From NCBI GenBank assembly GCA_965222765.1, contig CBDCVG010000094.1:186001-250000 (forward strand): a DNA stretch of 64,000 nucleotides. Reading direction: 5' to 3'. Below are positions 16,254-24,579 of the stretch, one piece after another (position 1 is the stretch's first letter; each line of letters opens with the position of its first letter). Made by a program: the position numbers and the translations under genes. Under the pieces are notes generated by a model, which saw only the letters and a program-made list of their open reading frames with translations, was not told where the DNA came from and did not search any database. The stretch is from Caldora sp965222765. Lineage in GTDB: Bacteria > Cyanobacteriota > Cyanobacteriia > Cyanobacteriales > Coleofasciculaceae.

Positions 16254-17228
16254 TCAACCAAGATTTCCAGGATTGCCAGAAAGCGTGCCTCGTAAGGTGT
16301 AATAAATTGAGGTAAGGAATTCTTCCACAACTCGTGTACTAACAGTGAGTGCTTCCACAGAGGGAACAAAAGAGACAGGAGAAGGGAGTCTATTGATAGC
16401 TACAGGTCGAGAGCCAAAAAAGCCAGTAGGTTGGGCTATAACATTGATCCCAGCATCAGTAAAAGCCTGACTTGCTATGCGGCTACCAATACCAGGTGAA
16501 ACGATGGTAACTGAGGTGCCTTCTAATCCCTGTTCTTGTAGGATGTTCTGTATCTCTCTGGCTCTGCCACGCAAATCGAGACCGCTAGGCTCAGTAACAA
16601 TCCGGCTTCTGGGAACACCTACTTGAGTTAGTAATGTAGCAATATCGTTTGCCTCAACTGTCTGATCTGGATTTCCTTGCGCATCAAAACTGCGGCCAGG
16701 GCTAACAATCACTAAGGGTTGGTTACCCGAAGCCTGATATAGTTGATTGGTGTAGAATACTAGATCACCAGTATTATTCAGCTGAGTTTGTGCTCCGAAT
16801 GGGAGACTCGAACCCCGTCCTAGCAACACAATTGCTCCAGTGGTTTGCGCTGGTGTTGGTTCGGTTTGAGCTGCAATTATTTCAGAGCGTTGAGCCAGCA
16901 AATTCGCAAAAAACGGCATACTTGAGATCAGTAGAATCACCATCGCTGTCACAACCAAATTCTGTGACTTTGCTAGACCATTGCGCAGGGCAATGATCAA
17001 CAGCACAATGGCAGCTCCCAATGGCTTAAGGGGAAATGAGATAACGTTCCATGCTGCTGACACTAGTCCATCATTGGGAAAGAAAAACGCCAGTGCAATG
17101 ATGGCAAACAGAAACAAACCTCCAAGCAGGGTAAAGTACTGTTTAGGAATTACTTCAGTAAGTAAACGATATAGAATGAAGGTGATGATCACCCAAAGCA
17201 GTATCTGGGTAAGTAGTACAAAAGGCAT
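16254..17228 (-). CDS. YdcF/SanA-like DUF218 membrane protein
   Basis: A 324-residue protein with about four N-terminal membrane helices (to residue 115) and a DUF218 domain. The domain opens with GAIVLLGRGS, has the S-x-GR loop (VIVSPGRSFD), then ETSG-like TEPSGLDLRGRAREIQ and VTIVSPGIGSR. Relatives (SanA, ElyC, YdcF) affect envelope integrity; enzymatic function is unproven. The C-terminal 60 residues include a conserved EFLTSIYYTLRG segment. Start ATG at 17226-17228. A strong terminator lies directly after it. Confidence 0.85.
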   Translation of the reverse strand: MPFVLLTQILLWVIITFILYRLLTEVIPKQYFTLLGGLFLFAIIALAFFFPNDGLVSAAWNVISFPLKPLGAAIVLLIIALRNGLAKSQNLVVTAMVILLISSMPFFANLLAQRSEIIAAQTEPTPAQTTGAIVLLGRGSSLPFGAQTQLNNTGDLVFYTNQLYQASGNQPLVIVSPGRSFDAQGNPDQTVEANDIATLLTQVGVPRSRIVTEPSGLDLRGRAREIQNILQEQGLEGTSVTIVSPGIGSRIASQAFTDAGINVIAQPTGFFGSRPVAINRLPSPVSFVPSVEALTVSTRVVEEFLTSIYYTLRGTLSGNPGNLG

Positions 17229-17612
17229 TGTTAAGCAATTGTGAGTTGTGTACTTTGATGCTGTTGTTTGTTAATTGTTAGTCTGACTACTTGAATTGAC
17301 AACAAACAACTATAAATTAATAGTAATTTTGTCTTATTGGTGACTGAATTACCTCCATGCATAGTTTGAATCACCATTACACCGGCATTATACTCGTCAT
17401 TAGGTGCTCTTAGTAGTAAGTGGTATGGATGCTAGAATAGCTGATTGCTTGAGTAACTGCCACTGCTATTACTCTAAGAAGCAACGGAAGCAAGCTCCCT
17501 GTAGTCTTGGGGTCCCAGTAGAAGCCAGCGTATAGAGATATAAGTAAGATCATATGTCACAGAGTCTCCAATCAGGAAGTCTCTCTACAGTACTAATATT
17601 CTTTTTCAAGTA
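17229..17612. other. Divergent intergenic region without a visible gene
   Basis: A 384-base gap between two divergent genes, so both promoters must be here. A loosely inverted pair built on GTTGTTTGTTAATTG (about 17263) and ACAACAAACAAC (about 17299) could form a hairpin. I see no coding frame, tRNA or recognised operator. Confidence 0.5.
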
Positions 17613-17966
17613 GTGAATAAACAAGCCCAGACTGGAAACGCTCAAAACCAACTAACTCCTCCCAATAGGGGCTCTCTTGCAGTAGAAGCCCGAATTAGTC
17701 GTTTAGAGTCAATCGTTGGACAAATTGGAGAAGCGGTACTGATGACCACTAACACAATTGAGCGTCTTGCTGAGCGAATAGATACTCTTGCTGTCCAAGT
17801 GCAAGATCAAGGACACCAAGTTCAACAGCAGGGCTACCAGATATTTGCCTTAAGTGATGCTGTACAAACCCTAGCAGAAGCTCAAAGTGGCTCAATTGAG
17901 GAACTTGAACAACTAACAAAAACTTTGCAACGTCTGGCTACTGCCATCGAAGCAACAGATCATTAA
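17613..17966 (+). CDS. Small coiled-coil protein of unknown function
   Basis: A 117-residue soluble protein. After a polar Gln/Asn-rich start, residues 25-115 form an almost continuous heptad pattern (ARISRLESIVGQIGEAVLM, then the QDQGHQVQQQGYQ segment), so a long coiled coil that oligomerises is likely. Start is GTG at 17613; no ATG is available upstream before a stop. No membrane segment or enzyme motif. Not recognised. A role as a scaffold is only inference. Confidence 0.65.
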   Translation: MNKQAQTGNAQNQLTPPNRGSLAVEARISRLESIVGQIGEAVLMTTNTIERLAERIDTLAVQVQDQGHQVQQQGYQIFALSDAVQTLAEAQSGSIEELEQLTKTLQRLATAIEATDH

Positions 17967-18091
17967 CTCAGTTAACAGTTAATTGTCTCACTACTTCCTG
18001 CTTAATCTCGACTGTTCATTGTTCTAATAGCTTTCTCCACAAAATATGCTAAGACAACAAGAGCGCCATAACTGATTGTAGGAGATCATTA

Positions 18092-18550
18092 ATGTATTTT
18101 TCAGTACGGTACATGTTTTTTGTGAGCTTAGCAGCTGCCGTGAGCTTATTGAGTGTTAGCTGTGGTGATACTAAAACTCAAGAATGTAATCAAATTATCC
18201 AAGTTGCCAACAAGGTCGTCAGTGAAGCCAATGAGCTGACTAATGGGGGTCAAGTGTCTGATCCCCAAATGGTTATCCAAACAGCCGATGCAATGAAACA
18301 AGCATCTCAAGAAATGGAAGCTATAGAGCTTAAAGACAAACAACTACAAAATTATCAAGCTGGTTTTGTTAGTATGTATCGCGATACTAGCCAAGCAACC
18401 CGTGACTTTATAATAGCGTCTGAGAAAAAAGACAGGCAAGGAGCTGAGATCGCTTCAAGCAAGTTACAGCAAGCTACTGCTTCAGAAAAGCAATTGGTTA
18501 CCGATATTAATACTTACTGCTCGACTGAAGTTGCTACAGAAGAACAATAA
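18092..18550 (+). CDS. Small lipoprotein of unknown function
   Basis: The first 24 residues form a lipoprotein signal peptide with lipobox LSVSC; Cys24 would be lipidated. The mature part (about 128 residues) is helical and rich in Gln, Glu and Lys, with little aromatic content, ending with a CSTEV segment. A periplasmic, membrane-tethered helical protein; related short cyanobacterial lipoproteins are uncharacterised. Start ATG at 18092 follows GTAGGAGATC, a good ribosome site. No partner is evident from the neighbours. Confidence 0.8.
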   Translation: MYFSVRYMFFVSLAAAVSLLSVSCGDTKTQECNQIIQVANKVVSEANELTNGGQVSDPQMVIQTADAMKQASQEMEAIELKDKQLQNYQAGFVSMYRDTSQATRDFIIASEKKDRQGAEIASSKLQQATASEKQLVTDINTYCSTEVATEEQ

Positions 18551-18662
18551 TCGCTAAAGCTTATTGCTAAAGATAAAAACTGAGACAAGAGTAATGGGGA
18601 CAGCACTCTCTCCAAGACTGCTCTTTAGGGTAAGCTCTTACAAAAAGACGTATTCTGGGTAA

Positions 18663-19655
18663 ATGTCATTGAAATATGCCCTAGTTCATGAGTGGTTAAC
18701 CCCCAAAGCAACTGGTGGATCAGAACTGGTAGTTCAAGAAATTTTGAAGCACGTTGATGCTGATCTTTATGCCCTGATTGACTTTGAATCTACTAATTCC
18801 CAAAGTTATCTGTTTGGACGTTCGATTGGCACTACTTTCTTGCAACGCTTGCCCTTGGCTCGCAACGGTGTTCAAAAATACCTACCACTGTTGCCCCTAG
18901 CAATTGAACAGTTGGACTTAAGGGACTATGATGTCATCCTTTCCTCTTCCCACGCTGTTGCTAAGGGAGTCCTGAGTAGTCCGCAACAGTTGCACATCTG
19001 CTACTGCCATACACCCATGCGCTACGCTTGGGAGCTGACTTTTGATTATCTGCGCAGTAGTTCTATGGGGGGTGGACCTCAAGGTTTAATTACGCGGTAT
19101 CTGCTCCATCAGTTGCGTCAGTGGGACGTTATTTCGGCAAACCGAGTAGATTACTTTATTGCCAACTCGTATCACACAGCAAATCGCATTTGGCGTTGCT
19201 ACCGACGTCGAGCAGAAGTAATTTACCCCCCAGTCAATATCGAGCGATTTACTTTCCAGGAGCAAAAAGAAGATTTTTATTTGACAGTTTCCCGATTGGT
19301 AAGTTACAAGCAAGTTTCTTTGATTGTTAAAGCCTTTAATCAATTGGGATACCCACTCATAGTGATTGGAGGTGGACCAGAATTAAAGCTGATTCGACAA
19401 CTGGCAAAACCCAATGTACAAGTGTTGGGTTTCCAGTCAGATACTATCGTTGAGCAGTATCTCGCTCAAGCCAAAGCTTTTGTCTACGCTGCTTGCGAAG
19501 ATTTTGGTATTGCTCTAGTTGAAGCTCAAGCCTGTGGTACGCCGGTAATTGCCTATGGTGCTGGTGGAGCTCTGGAAACTGTTCGAGATATTCGGCAACA
19601 TTCAAACAACGGTACTGGTCTATTTTTTACAGCCCAAACTCCAGAGTCCCCTTGA
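18663..19655 (+). CDS. Glycosyltransferase family 4, 3' end displaced by a frameshift
   Basis: Retaining sugar transferase of the GT4 type (WbaZ-like), starting ALVHEWLTPKATGGSE, with acceptor-binding HTPMRYAW and the nucleotide-sugar region ACEDFGIALVEAQACGTPV. Predicted to add a hexose to a lipid-linked glycan in the cytosol. The frame stops at 19653-19655 after FFTAQTPESP; the expected continuation (IEAVKTFE) is in another frame directly after. Restoring one base in the C4 run at 19648-19651 would give one protein of about 394 residues. The catalytic core is complete, so activity may survive. It pairs with the sugar transferase at 19901. Confidence 0.85.
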   Translation: MSLKYALVHEWLTPKATGGSELVVQEILKHVDADLYALIDFESTNSQSYLFGRSIGTTFLQRLPLARNGVQKYLPLLPLAIEQLDLRDYDVILSSSHAVAKGVLSSPQQLHICYCHTPMRYAWELTFDYLRSSSMGGGPQGLITRYLLHQLRQWDVISANRVDYFIANSYHTANRIWRCYRRRAEVIYPPVNIERFTFQEQKEDFYLTVSRLVSYKQVSLIVKAFNQLGYPLIVIGGGPELKLIRQLAKPNVQVLGFQSDTIVEQYLAQAKAFVYAACEDFGIALVEAQACGTPVIAYGAGGALETVRDIRQHSNNGTGLFFTAQTPESP

Positions 19656-19846
19656 TAGAAGCAGTAAAAACCTTTGAGGTATTACAAGGAGCATTTAGCC
19701 CTCAAAGGAACCGTGTCAACGCAGCTGCATTCGCTCCAAAAACTTTTAGCGATCGCTACCTGAGTTTTCTGGAATACTGCTATCAAGACTACCAATCTCG
19801 ACTTTCTGCTAACAAATTGCAGTTTCCAGAGCGCTCTGTGCCTTAG
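19652..19846 (+). pseudogene. Displaced C-terminus of the preceding glycosyltransferase
   Basis: The frame reads IEAVKTFEVLQGAFSPQ and ends in DRYLSFLEYCYQDYQ, the typical last helices of this GT4 family. It lacks its own ribosome site and a plausible start (only TTG overlapping the upstream stop). It is therefore taken as the tail of the 18663 gene separated by a one-base loss, not as a separate gene. Confidence 0.75.
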
Positions 19847-19900
19847 CAAGCGTCTTGTGGCTTTATGATCGTGACGTGTGGTGTGAAGTGAAGGAGTAAG

Positions 19901-20632
19901 ATGACTGCCCAAAGCCAACTTATCTCCGTCAAGATATTGCGAGCGTTCGTGAAGCGAGGTTTTCAGCCACTCGCCTTCAGAAGCAGACACAAAGTTCTGT
20001 CGCGACATCGCTTAGACGGAGAATTCACCAAGCGGCTGTTTGATGTTATGTTTTCCCTTTCCATTTTGATTTTGTTTTTTCCCGTTTACCTGCTACTTGC
20101 CATACTAATTGCCATCAACTCTCCAGGACCGGTTTTTTATGTTCAGGAACGTGTTGGCAAAAATTACAAGCGTTTTGGTTGTATTAAATTCAGAACAATG
20201 GTCGCAAATGCAGACGAGATGTTGTTAGATTTGATGGCAGATTCACCTGATCTGCGGGAAGAATTTGAAGATAATTTCAAACTCAAGCAAGACCCAAGAA
20301 TTACTAGAATTGGTAAATTTCTAAGGTATACTAGCCTAGATGAGTTTCCTCAGTTTTGGAATGTTTTAAAGGGAGATATGAGTGTTGTTGGTCCAAGACC
20401 TTTGGTACCAGAAGAACTGTCTAAATATGGGCGTCACATGGACAAAGTTTTGACAATTAGACCTGGTATTACTGGTCTATGGCAAGTTTCAGGACGCAAT
20501 GATATTCCCTATCAGCGTCGTGTGCAGATAGATATTTACTATGTCAACTTTAAAAATTTTTGGATGGATATATGGCTAATTGTCAAAACAATTGGTGTTA
20601 TGCTTTCTCCGAAGGGCAATGGTGCTTACTAA
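19901..20632 (+). CDS. Initiating sugar transferase (undecaprenyl-phosphate phosphoglycosyltransferase)
   Basis: Bacterial sugar transferase family (PF02397, WcaJ/WbaP C-terminal type). It moves a sugar 1-phosphate from a nucleotide sugar to undecaprenyl phosphate, the first step of exopolysaccharide synthesis. Visible: the membrane re-entrant helix (KRLFDVMFSLSILILFF), CIKFRTMV, the catalytic DE in YTSLDEFPQF, GDMSVVGPRP, and RPGITGLWQVSGRN near the C-terminus. Length 243 residues, monotopic type without the extra N-terminal helices. Start ATG at 19901 after GAAGGAGTAAG. It probably forms one unit with the glycosyltransferase just upstream. Confidence 0.93.
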   Translation: MTAQSQLISVKILRAFVKRGFQPLAFRSRHKVLSRHRLDGEFTKRLFDVMFSLSILILFFPVYLLLAILIAINSPGPVFYVQERVGKNYKRFGCIKFRTMVANADEMLLDLMADSPDLREEFEDNFKLKQDPRITRIGKFLRYTSLDEFPQFWNVLKGDMSVVGPRPLVPEELSKYGRHMDKVLTIRPGITGLWQVSGRNDIPYQRRVQIDIYYVNFKNFWMDIWLIVKTIGVMLSPKGNGAY

Positions 20633-20665
20633 AGTAATTTCGTTTATAAGGGGAGCAAGCAATCA

Positions 20666-20697
20666 AAATCCCTCTCCCAAACTTGGGAGAGGGATTT
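20666..20697. terminator. Bidirectional terminator / palindromic repeat
   Basis: A perfect 15-bp stem (AAATCCCTCTCCCAA) with loop AC lies between convergent genes. A-rich and T-rich ends allow termination on both strands. The TTGGGAGAGGGATT arm is also a common dispersed cyanobacterial repeat. Confidence 0.7.
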
Positions 20698-20716
20698 AGG
20701 GTGAGGGCACACATTG

Positions 20717-21475
20717 CTAAACCAACCCTTCCTGCTCAATCATCTCAATCATTTGGAGAGCACGAGGGTCACCTAGTTTTAAAAGTGCAGCTTTGGCATC
20801 TTCCTGAACCCCCAAATCTTGATCTTCAGCAAAAGCTTCAATCATCCCATCAACAGCACCACCATAGATCGCATTGGAGGGTAGTTCCCTACACAGTTGT
20901 CCGAGGGACCAGGCACAGTTACTCCGCACCGCTGCTATAGGGTCTTGCTTTAAAGACGTAATGAGGGGCGGAATGCATGCCACAATGTCCTCATAATCCA
21001 AATTAGCCATTTGCGCCAGAGAGCTAGCAGCCCATAAACGTACTGCTGAAATATCAGTCTTCAGGGCATCAATTAAAGGAGAAAGTGCACGGCGATCACA
21101 AGAGTTGCCCAATGCCCAGACTACACCCTTGCGCACATAACCATTGAAGTCAAGGTTGAGTTGTTGAATTAATGGCTCTACTGCTGTAGCACTAGGATTG
21201 CGTCCGATAGCATAGGCTGCACTTACCCGTACTAAGGGACAAACATCTGTCAACATGCGAATTAGATGAGGAATTGCCCGTTCGTCCTCAATTTCACAAA
21301 AAGCTCTAGCTGCCAGCATCCGTTGGGGTGTCTCTGGTGACGTTAACAGTGCTAGCATTTCTTCTGGGTCAGGCTTTTGAGCTTCTAACTCGGTATCAAC
21401 CGGCTCTAAGTCATCTAGAGGGCTTTCTAGATCAGCCGGATTGTCGAGTACGCTCAGATCGTCATCATCATACAT
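20717..21475 (-). CDS. HEAT-repeat protein
   Basis: A 252-residue protein of tandem alpha-helical HEAT/PBS-lyase-type repeats: about five copies of a motif like AIPHLIRMLTD plus VRVSAAYAIGR, from residue 45 to the end. The first 35 residues are very acidic (DDDDLSVLDNPAD). HEAT arrays bind proteins; cyanobacterial relatives include phycobilisome lyases CpcE/CpcF, but the catalytic-type contacts of those cannot be assigned here. A scaffold or assembly role is inferred. Start ATG at 21473-21475. Confidence 0.87.
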   Translation of the reverse strand: MYDDDDLSVLDNPADLESPLDDLEPVDTELEAQKPDPEEMLALLTSPETPQRMLAARAFCEIEDERAIPHLIRMLTDVCPLVRVSAAYAIGRNPSATAVEPLIQQLNLDFNGYVRKGVVWALGNSCDRRALSPLIDALKTDISAVRLWAASSLAQMANLDYEDIVACIPPLITSLKQDPIAAVRSNCAWSLGQLCRELPSNAIYGGAVDGMIEAFAEDQDLGVQEDAKAALLKLGDPRALQMIEMIEQEGLV

Positions 21476-21539
21476 ATTTGATAAGGTATCTTATCCCAAC
21501 TGATTAAACCAGCCCCTAATCTCCAATCCCAAATCCTTA

Positions 21540-22094
21540 CTAGGATTCGAGTGGTTTCAGCATCCACAAGGATTGAGTTTGGTAGCCCAATCGCTCGTAA
21601 AGAAGCAAAGCTGCTTGGTTCCTCTGAAAGACTTGGAGACCAATTTGGCGATCGCCTCTTGCCCTTGCCCAATCTTCAGCATACCGCATTAATGCTGAGC
21701 CAATTCCCTGGCGTCGGTATTCTGGCATCACGTAAAGCAAAAAAACATGAGCATGGCGATGACCCTGTATCTGATCTACTGCATTCCCTAACCACAGACA
21801 AGCGATTGGCTGTAACCAGGGAACAGTTGGTGAACCTTGCGAAACAGCTGGCTTAGCTAACTCCACCCACCACAAAGGCGTTTCTTTGGAAAAATACTTT
21901 CCCACTGTTACTGCTAAATGGGAAAAGTCGTCCTGCTCCGGGAAAAGTTCTTGGTAACTTAGCTGCATAAACTTCACCAAGGTTGCTTGTTCCCGGCTTG
22001 AACCTTGACGTAGGCGATACCCTGGTAATATTTGCTCAGACACCAGTGCTTGTGTAACGGTCAACAGACCTAGGTAATGGTAAAGTTTGCTCAT
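21540..22094 (-). CDS. GNAT family N-acetyltransferase
   Basis: Acetyl-CoA-dependent transferase. Motif A is visible as LLYVMPEYRRQGIGSALM, with the pyrophosphate loop R-x-x-G-I-G-S, and motif B as VFQRNQAALLLYERLGYQ. Substrate unknown; RimI-like or small amine targets are possible. The frame extends up to 22163 but that would overlap the small membrane-protein gene by 128 bases. ATG at 22092-22094 (MSKLYHYLG) is chosen; GTG at 22041-22043, just before ILPGYRLR where conserved sequence begins, overlaps the upstream gene by only 8 bases and is also credible. Confidence 0.82.
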   Translation of the reverse strand: MSKLYHYLGLLTVTQALVSEQILPGYRLRQGSSREQATLVKFMQLSYQELFPEQDDFSHLAVTVGKYFSKETPLWWVELAKPAVSQGSPTVPWLQPIACLWLGNAVDQIQGHRHAHVFLLYVMPEYRRQGIGSALMRYAEDWARARGDRQIGLQVFQRNQAALLLYERLGYQTQSLWMLKPLES

Positions 22095-22281
22095 CGACTG
22101 TGAGCGAGCTAGCAATTGCATTGGTAGTTGGTGAACGCCAATTGGCAGCATCAACCTCCTCAATTGGTGCCGGTGCTGCCATATCGTTGGGTAAAAAGAT
22201 GCGAGAGCTAACTGCTAATAAAGCAACTAAAAAGACCAGTACGATTAGGAAAGGGGCAATGTACTGACGAAACAAAGTCAT
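22036..22281 (-). CDS. Small membrane-anchored protein
   Basis: An 81-residue protein with one N-terminal membrane helix (YIAPFLIVLVFLVALLAVSS, residues 7-26) and a polar periplasmic tail rich in Ala, Pro and Thr. The first residues MTLFRQYIAPF look conserved-type and the start at 22279-22281 is clean. Its 3' end overlaps the acetyltransferase frame, suggesting translational coupling. No known domain. It is kept as a gene because the membrane segment has a convincing composition that is unlikely in a random frame. Confidence 0.6.
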   Translation of the reverse strand: MTLFRQYIAPFLIVLVFLVALLAVSSRIFLPNDMAAPAPIEEVDAANWRSPTTNAIASSLTVDEQTLPLPRSVDRYTSTGV

Positions 22282-22373
22282 AGTCGATAGTGAACTTACT
22301 CAGGTGTAGGAGTTTGCTGGAACTTAAGCTAAATCATTGTTGAGCCCGTCAATTGCTTGAACAGACCGGATTT

Positions 22374-22868
22374 TTAATTTTGTATCATTTCCAGAACTTG
22401 CTTTTGCAGCTTTTCGTCATCTTTAACTATTGACAAGATCTGATCATAGCGCTCCACATCTAAACCTTCTGCTACAACTGCTTGCTGCATATTGACGATA
22501 GTCTCTTGTCGATTTTTGGCAATCTTGTCGATAGCATTGTCAAATTTGTCTGATTCTTCCTGAGACACTTCTACATTCGGCTGTGCTTGTGGATTTTGCT
22601 GCGCTTGCAGAATTTCTCCAAATCGCTCTCGGCTAAAACCTTCACTCTCAACTATCTCAAACATGGTTTCTATGGATTCTTGTTCCAATTGCTGAACAAG
22701 TTTGAATGCATTGGCAAATTTCTGCAATTCTTCTGGGTTAATATCTCCCTCAGAGGCTTGTTTGAGTTGAGCAGTTGTTACAGTTTCCTGGCTTTGGGTG
22801 AAACCAGGCAGGCTGCTTCCCAGTAATAGAGCAAGAACTGTAGTACCTGTCAGAAGTTGTTTGAGCAT
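22374..22868 (-). CDS. DUF4168 domain protein, secreted
   Basis: A 164-residue protein with a signal peptide (LLTGTTVLALLLGSSLPGFTQS, cleavage near residue 25) and two DUF4168 repeats, each with a pattern KFANAFKLVQQLEQ or KFDNAIDKIAKNRQ followed by a second helix ending in YDQIL. Periplasmic or extracellular helical protein, frequent in cyanobacteria; function unknown. Start ATG at 22866-22868. It is divergent from the binding-protein/OmpA gene, sharing a 147-base promoter region. Confidence 0.87.
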   Translation of the reverse strand: MLKQLLTGTTVLALLLGSSLPGFTQSQETVTTAQLKQASEGDINPEELQKFANAFKLVQQLEQESIETMFEIVESEGFSRERFGEILQAQQNPQAQPNVEVSQEESDKFDNAIDKIAKNRQETIVNMQQAVVAEGLDVERYDQILSIVKDDEKLQKQVLEMIQN

Positions 22869-23015
22869 GTTAATTTTTGTCTTTTGACTTCTTTTCAGCT
22901 TATCGCGTTGATCAGGATTTGTGCTTGCTTCAACTGCTGTATGCTGGCTGTGGTTCTTTTTACTAAAGTTTCAGCAGGTAGTATGGAAAAGAATATAACA
23001 AGTCGCTAACAGTTC

Positions 23016-24161
23016 ATGAGTAAGCGTGATAATCCAGTTGTACTAGTTTTGGCTTTATTGGTTACTGTTGGTATTATTGGAGGCGGTTTTTGGATGTGGA
23101 AGATAATCACATCAGGAAGCAACCAATTAAAGATCTTGGGAGACACTTTCAGTGGCTATAGTACCTTTCGTAGTCCTGAGTTTCAGGACGTGGTGAAGGA
23201 AGTGGGGTTGAATCTCACTTATCAGGATGAATTTGATCAGGCGCAACGAGCTCAACTCCTCAATCAAGGTAAAGCTGATTTATTGGTAACCACCCTAGAC
23301 CAGTTTCTCAAACAACAGCCTCAGGGAAAAATAATAGGGTTAATTGATCGCACAGTGGGAGCTGATGCTGTTGTCCTCAATACAAAAAAGTATCCCAGTC
23401 TGAAGTCATTGCTAGATTTAGACAAGCTCGTGCAGCAGAAACAATCCCAAGGAGAGAACCTAAACATTGCTTACGCAGGAGATACCCCTAGTGAGTACTT
23501 GGCTTTGCTGCTGAGTACTAGGTTCGAGACTTTTAATCTGTCAGATTTTGAGGTGAAAGAAGTCGCCGATGCTTCTGAGGCTTGGCAGCTGTTACAAGAC
23601 TCTAATGAGAATGTCGCAATTGCTGTAGTCTGGGAGCCTTTTGTAACCCAAGCACGTCAGCAAGGTTACACTGTGGTCTTATCCAGTAAAGATGCACCCA
23701 AAGCTATTGTGGATGTGATTGTCGCTTCTGACCGACTAATTCAGTCTAAATCCTCAAAGATTGGAGAACTACTAGAAGCTTATTACCGGCGTATTGATGC
23801 CAATGTTAGCGATCCTTCCCAGTTACAGAAGCAAATTGCTGAGGATGGCAATTTATCTACCCAGGATGCTGCTACAGTTTTAAAGGGTATTGACTTTTTT
23901 GGTGCTGTTGAAGCGCAAGACTGGATGACCGACGGCACTCTTGAAACAAGAATTGGTTCTACTGCAGCAGTGTTAGTTCTGGCTGGGGAGATGAATCAAG
24001 TACCCCAAAATCCTCAGGACTTGTTTAGCTCCCAGTTCATTACGAAGGCGGCAAGCAACACTGAAACTTTAATTGGGTTGGTGCGTCCGGATAACCCCAA
24101 ACTAGCAGACAGACTCGCAGGTGGCGAAGAGGAGCCCAATGCTCCTTCAAGTGACCCCTAA
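23016..24161 (+). CDS. Periplasmic solute-binding domain protein, N-terminal part of a binding protein-OmpA fusion
   Basis: Residues 7-30 are a membrane anchor (VLVLALLVTVGIIGGGFW). The rest is a periplasmic-binding fold of the nitrate/sulfonate type (SsuA-like), with a DLLVTTLDQFL strand-helix and AVVWEPFVTQARQQ. It stops at TAA 24159-24161 after NAPSSDP. The next frame (+1) continues at once into an OmpA domain, so I read the pair as one gene of about 504 codons split by one extra C in the run at 24155-24158, or by +1 slippage at CCC-TAA. The complete protein would be anchored at the inner membrane and bind peptidoglycan. It lies directly upstream of an ABC uptake system. Confidence 0.85.
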   Translation: MSKRDNPVVLVLALLVTVGIIGGGFWMWKIITSGSNQLKILGDTFSGYSTFRSPEFQDVVKEVGLNLTYQDEFDQAQRAQLLNQGKADLLVTTLDQFLKQQPQGKIIGLIDRTVGADAVVLNTKKYPSLKSLLDLDKLVQQKQSQGENLNIAYAGDTPSEYLALLLSTRFETFNLSDFEVKEVADASEAWQLLQDSNENVAIAVVWEPFVTQARQQGYTVVLSSKDAPKAIVDVIVASDRLIQSKSSKIGELLEAYYRRIDANVSDPSQLQKQIAEDGNLSTQDAATVLKGIDFFGAVEAQDWMTDGTLETRIGSTAAVLVLAGEMNQVPQNPQDLFSSQFITKAASNTETLIGLVRPDNPKLADRLAGGEEEPNAPSSDP

Positions 24162-24528
24162 GGTGAAAAAGGCTTCTGATATCGGCAACTTACAAGTGAG
24201 AGGGGAAGTAAAATTTGATAGTGGTTCTGCTGGTTTAACCAATGAGGGTCAACAAACCTTGGTTAACTTAGCCCAAGAGATTAAAGAATTCAACACACAA
24301 ACGGTTGGGATACGTGTGATTGGTCATACTTCTAAAACTGGCGATCCTGGATTTAACCAAAAGCTGAGCCAACAGCGAGCACAGATAGTGGTGAATGATC
24401 TCCGTAATCGAGGTCTTCAACACAACTTTGTGCCGGAGGGTAAGGGTTTTGCCGAACCAATAGCAGGGATGTCCCCAGAAGATCCTCGCCAACAGCGCAC
24501 AGAAATCCGCCTAGTGCGTATTAACTAG
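24121..24528 (+). CDS. OmpA-like peptidoglycan-binding domain, C-terminal part of the fusion
   Basis: The conserved part begins at about 24160 in this frame. It has the OmpA family signature: GEVKFDSGSAGLTNEG, then IRVIGHTSKTGDPGFNQ, the Asn-x-x-Leu-Ser-x-x-Arg-Ala element (NQKLSQQRAQ), and RTEIRLV at the end. These residues bind diaminopimelate of peptidoglycan. The first thirteen codons (MAKRSPMLLQVTP) overlap the upstream gene and probably are not used; there is no signal peptide, which makes independent function unlikely. See the preceding entry for the junction. Confidence 0.8.
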   Translation: MAKRSPMLLQVTPKVKKASDIGNLQVRGEVKFDSGSAGLTNEGQQTLVNLAQEIKEFNTQTVGIRVIGHTSKTGDPGFNQKLSQQRAQIVVNDLRNRGLQHNFVPEGKGFAEPIAGMSPEDPRQQRTEIRLVRIN

Positions 24529-24579
24529 TACCAAAAGGCACAAGGCAGTCCCAATGAAACACATTAGTCAGGAGGCATC

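Noticed and set aside
24121..24159. Independent start for the OmpA domain
   Set aside because: The first codons are read from the upstream gene's tail and provide no signal peptide, so export would fail.
22869..24579. Possible guanidine (ykkC-type) riboswitch for the transporter
   Set aside because: The gaps at 22869-23015 and 24529-24579 show none of the conserved purine-rich elements and are too short in the second case.
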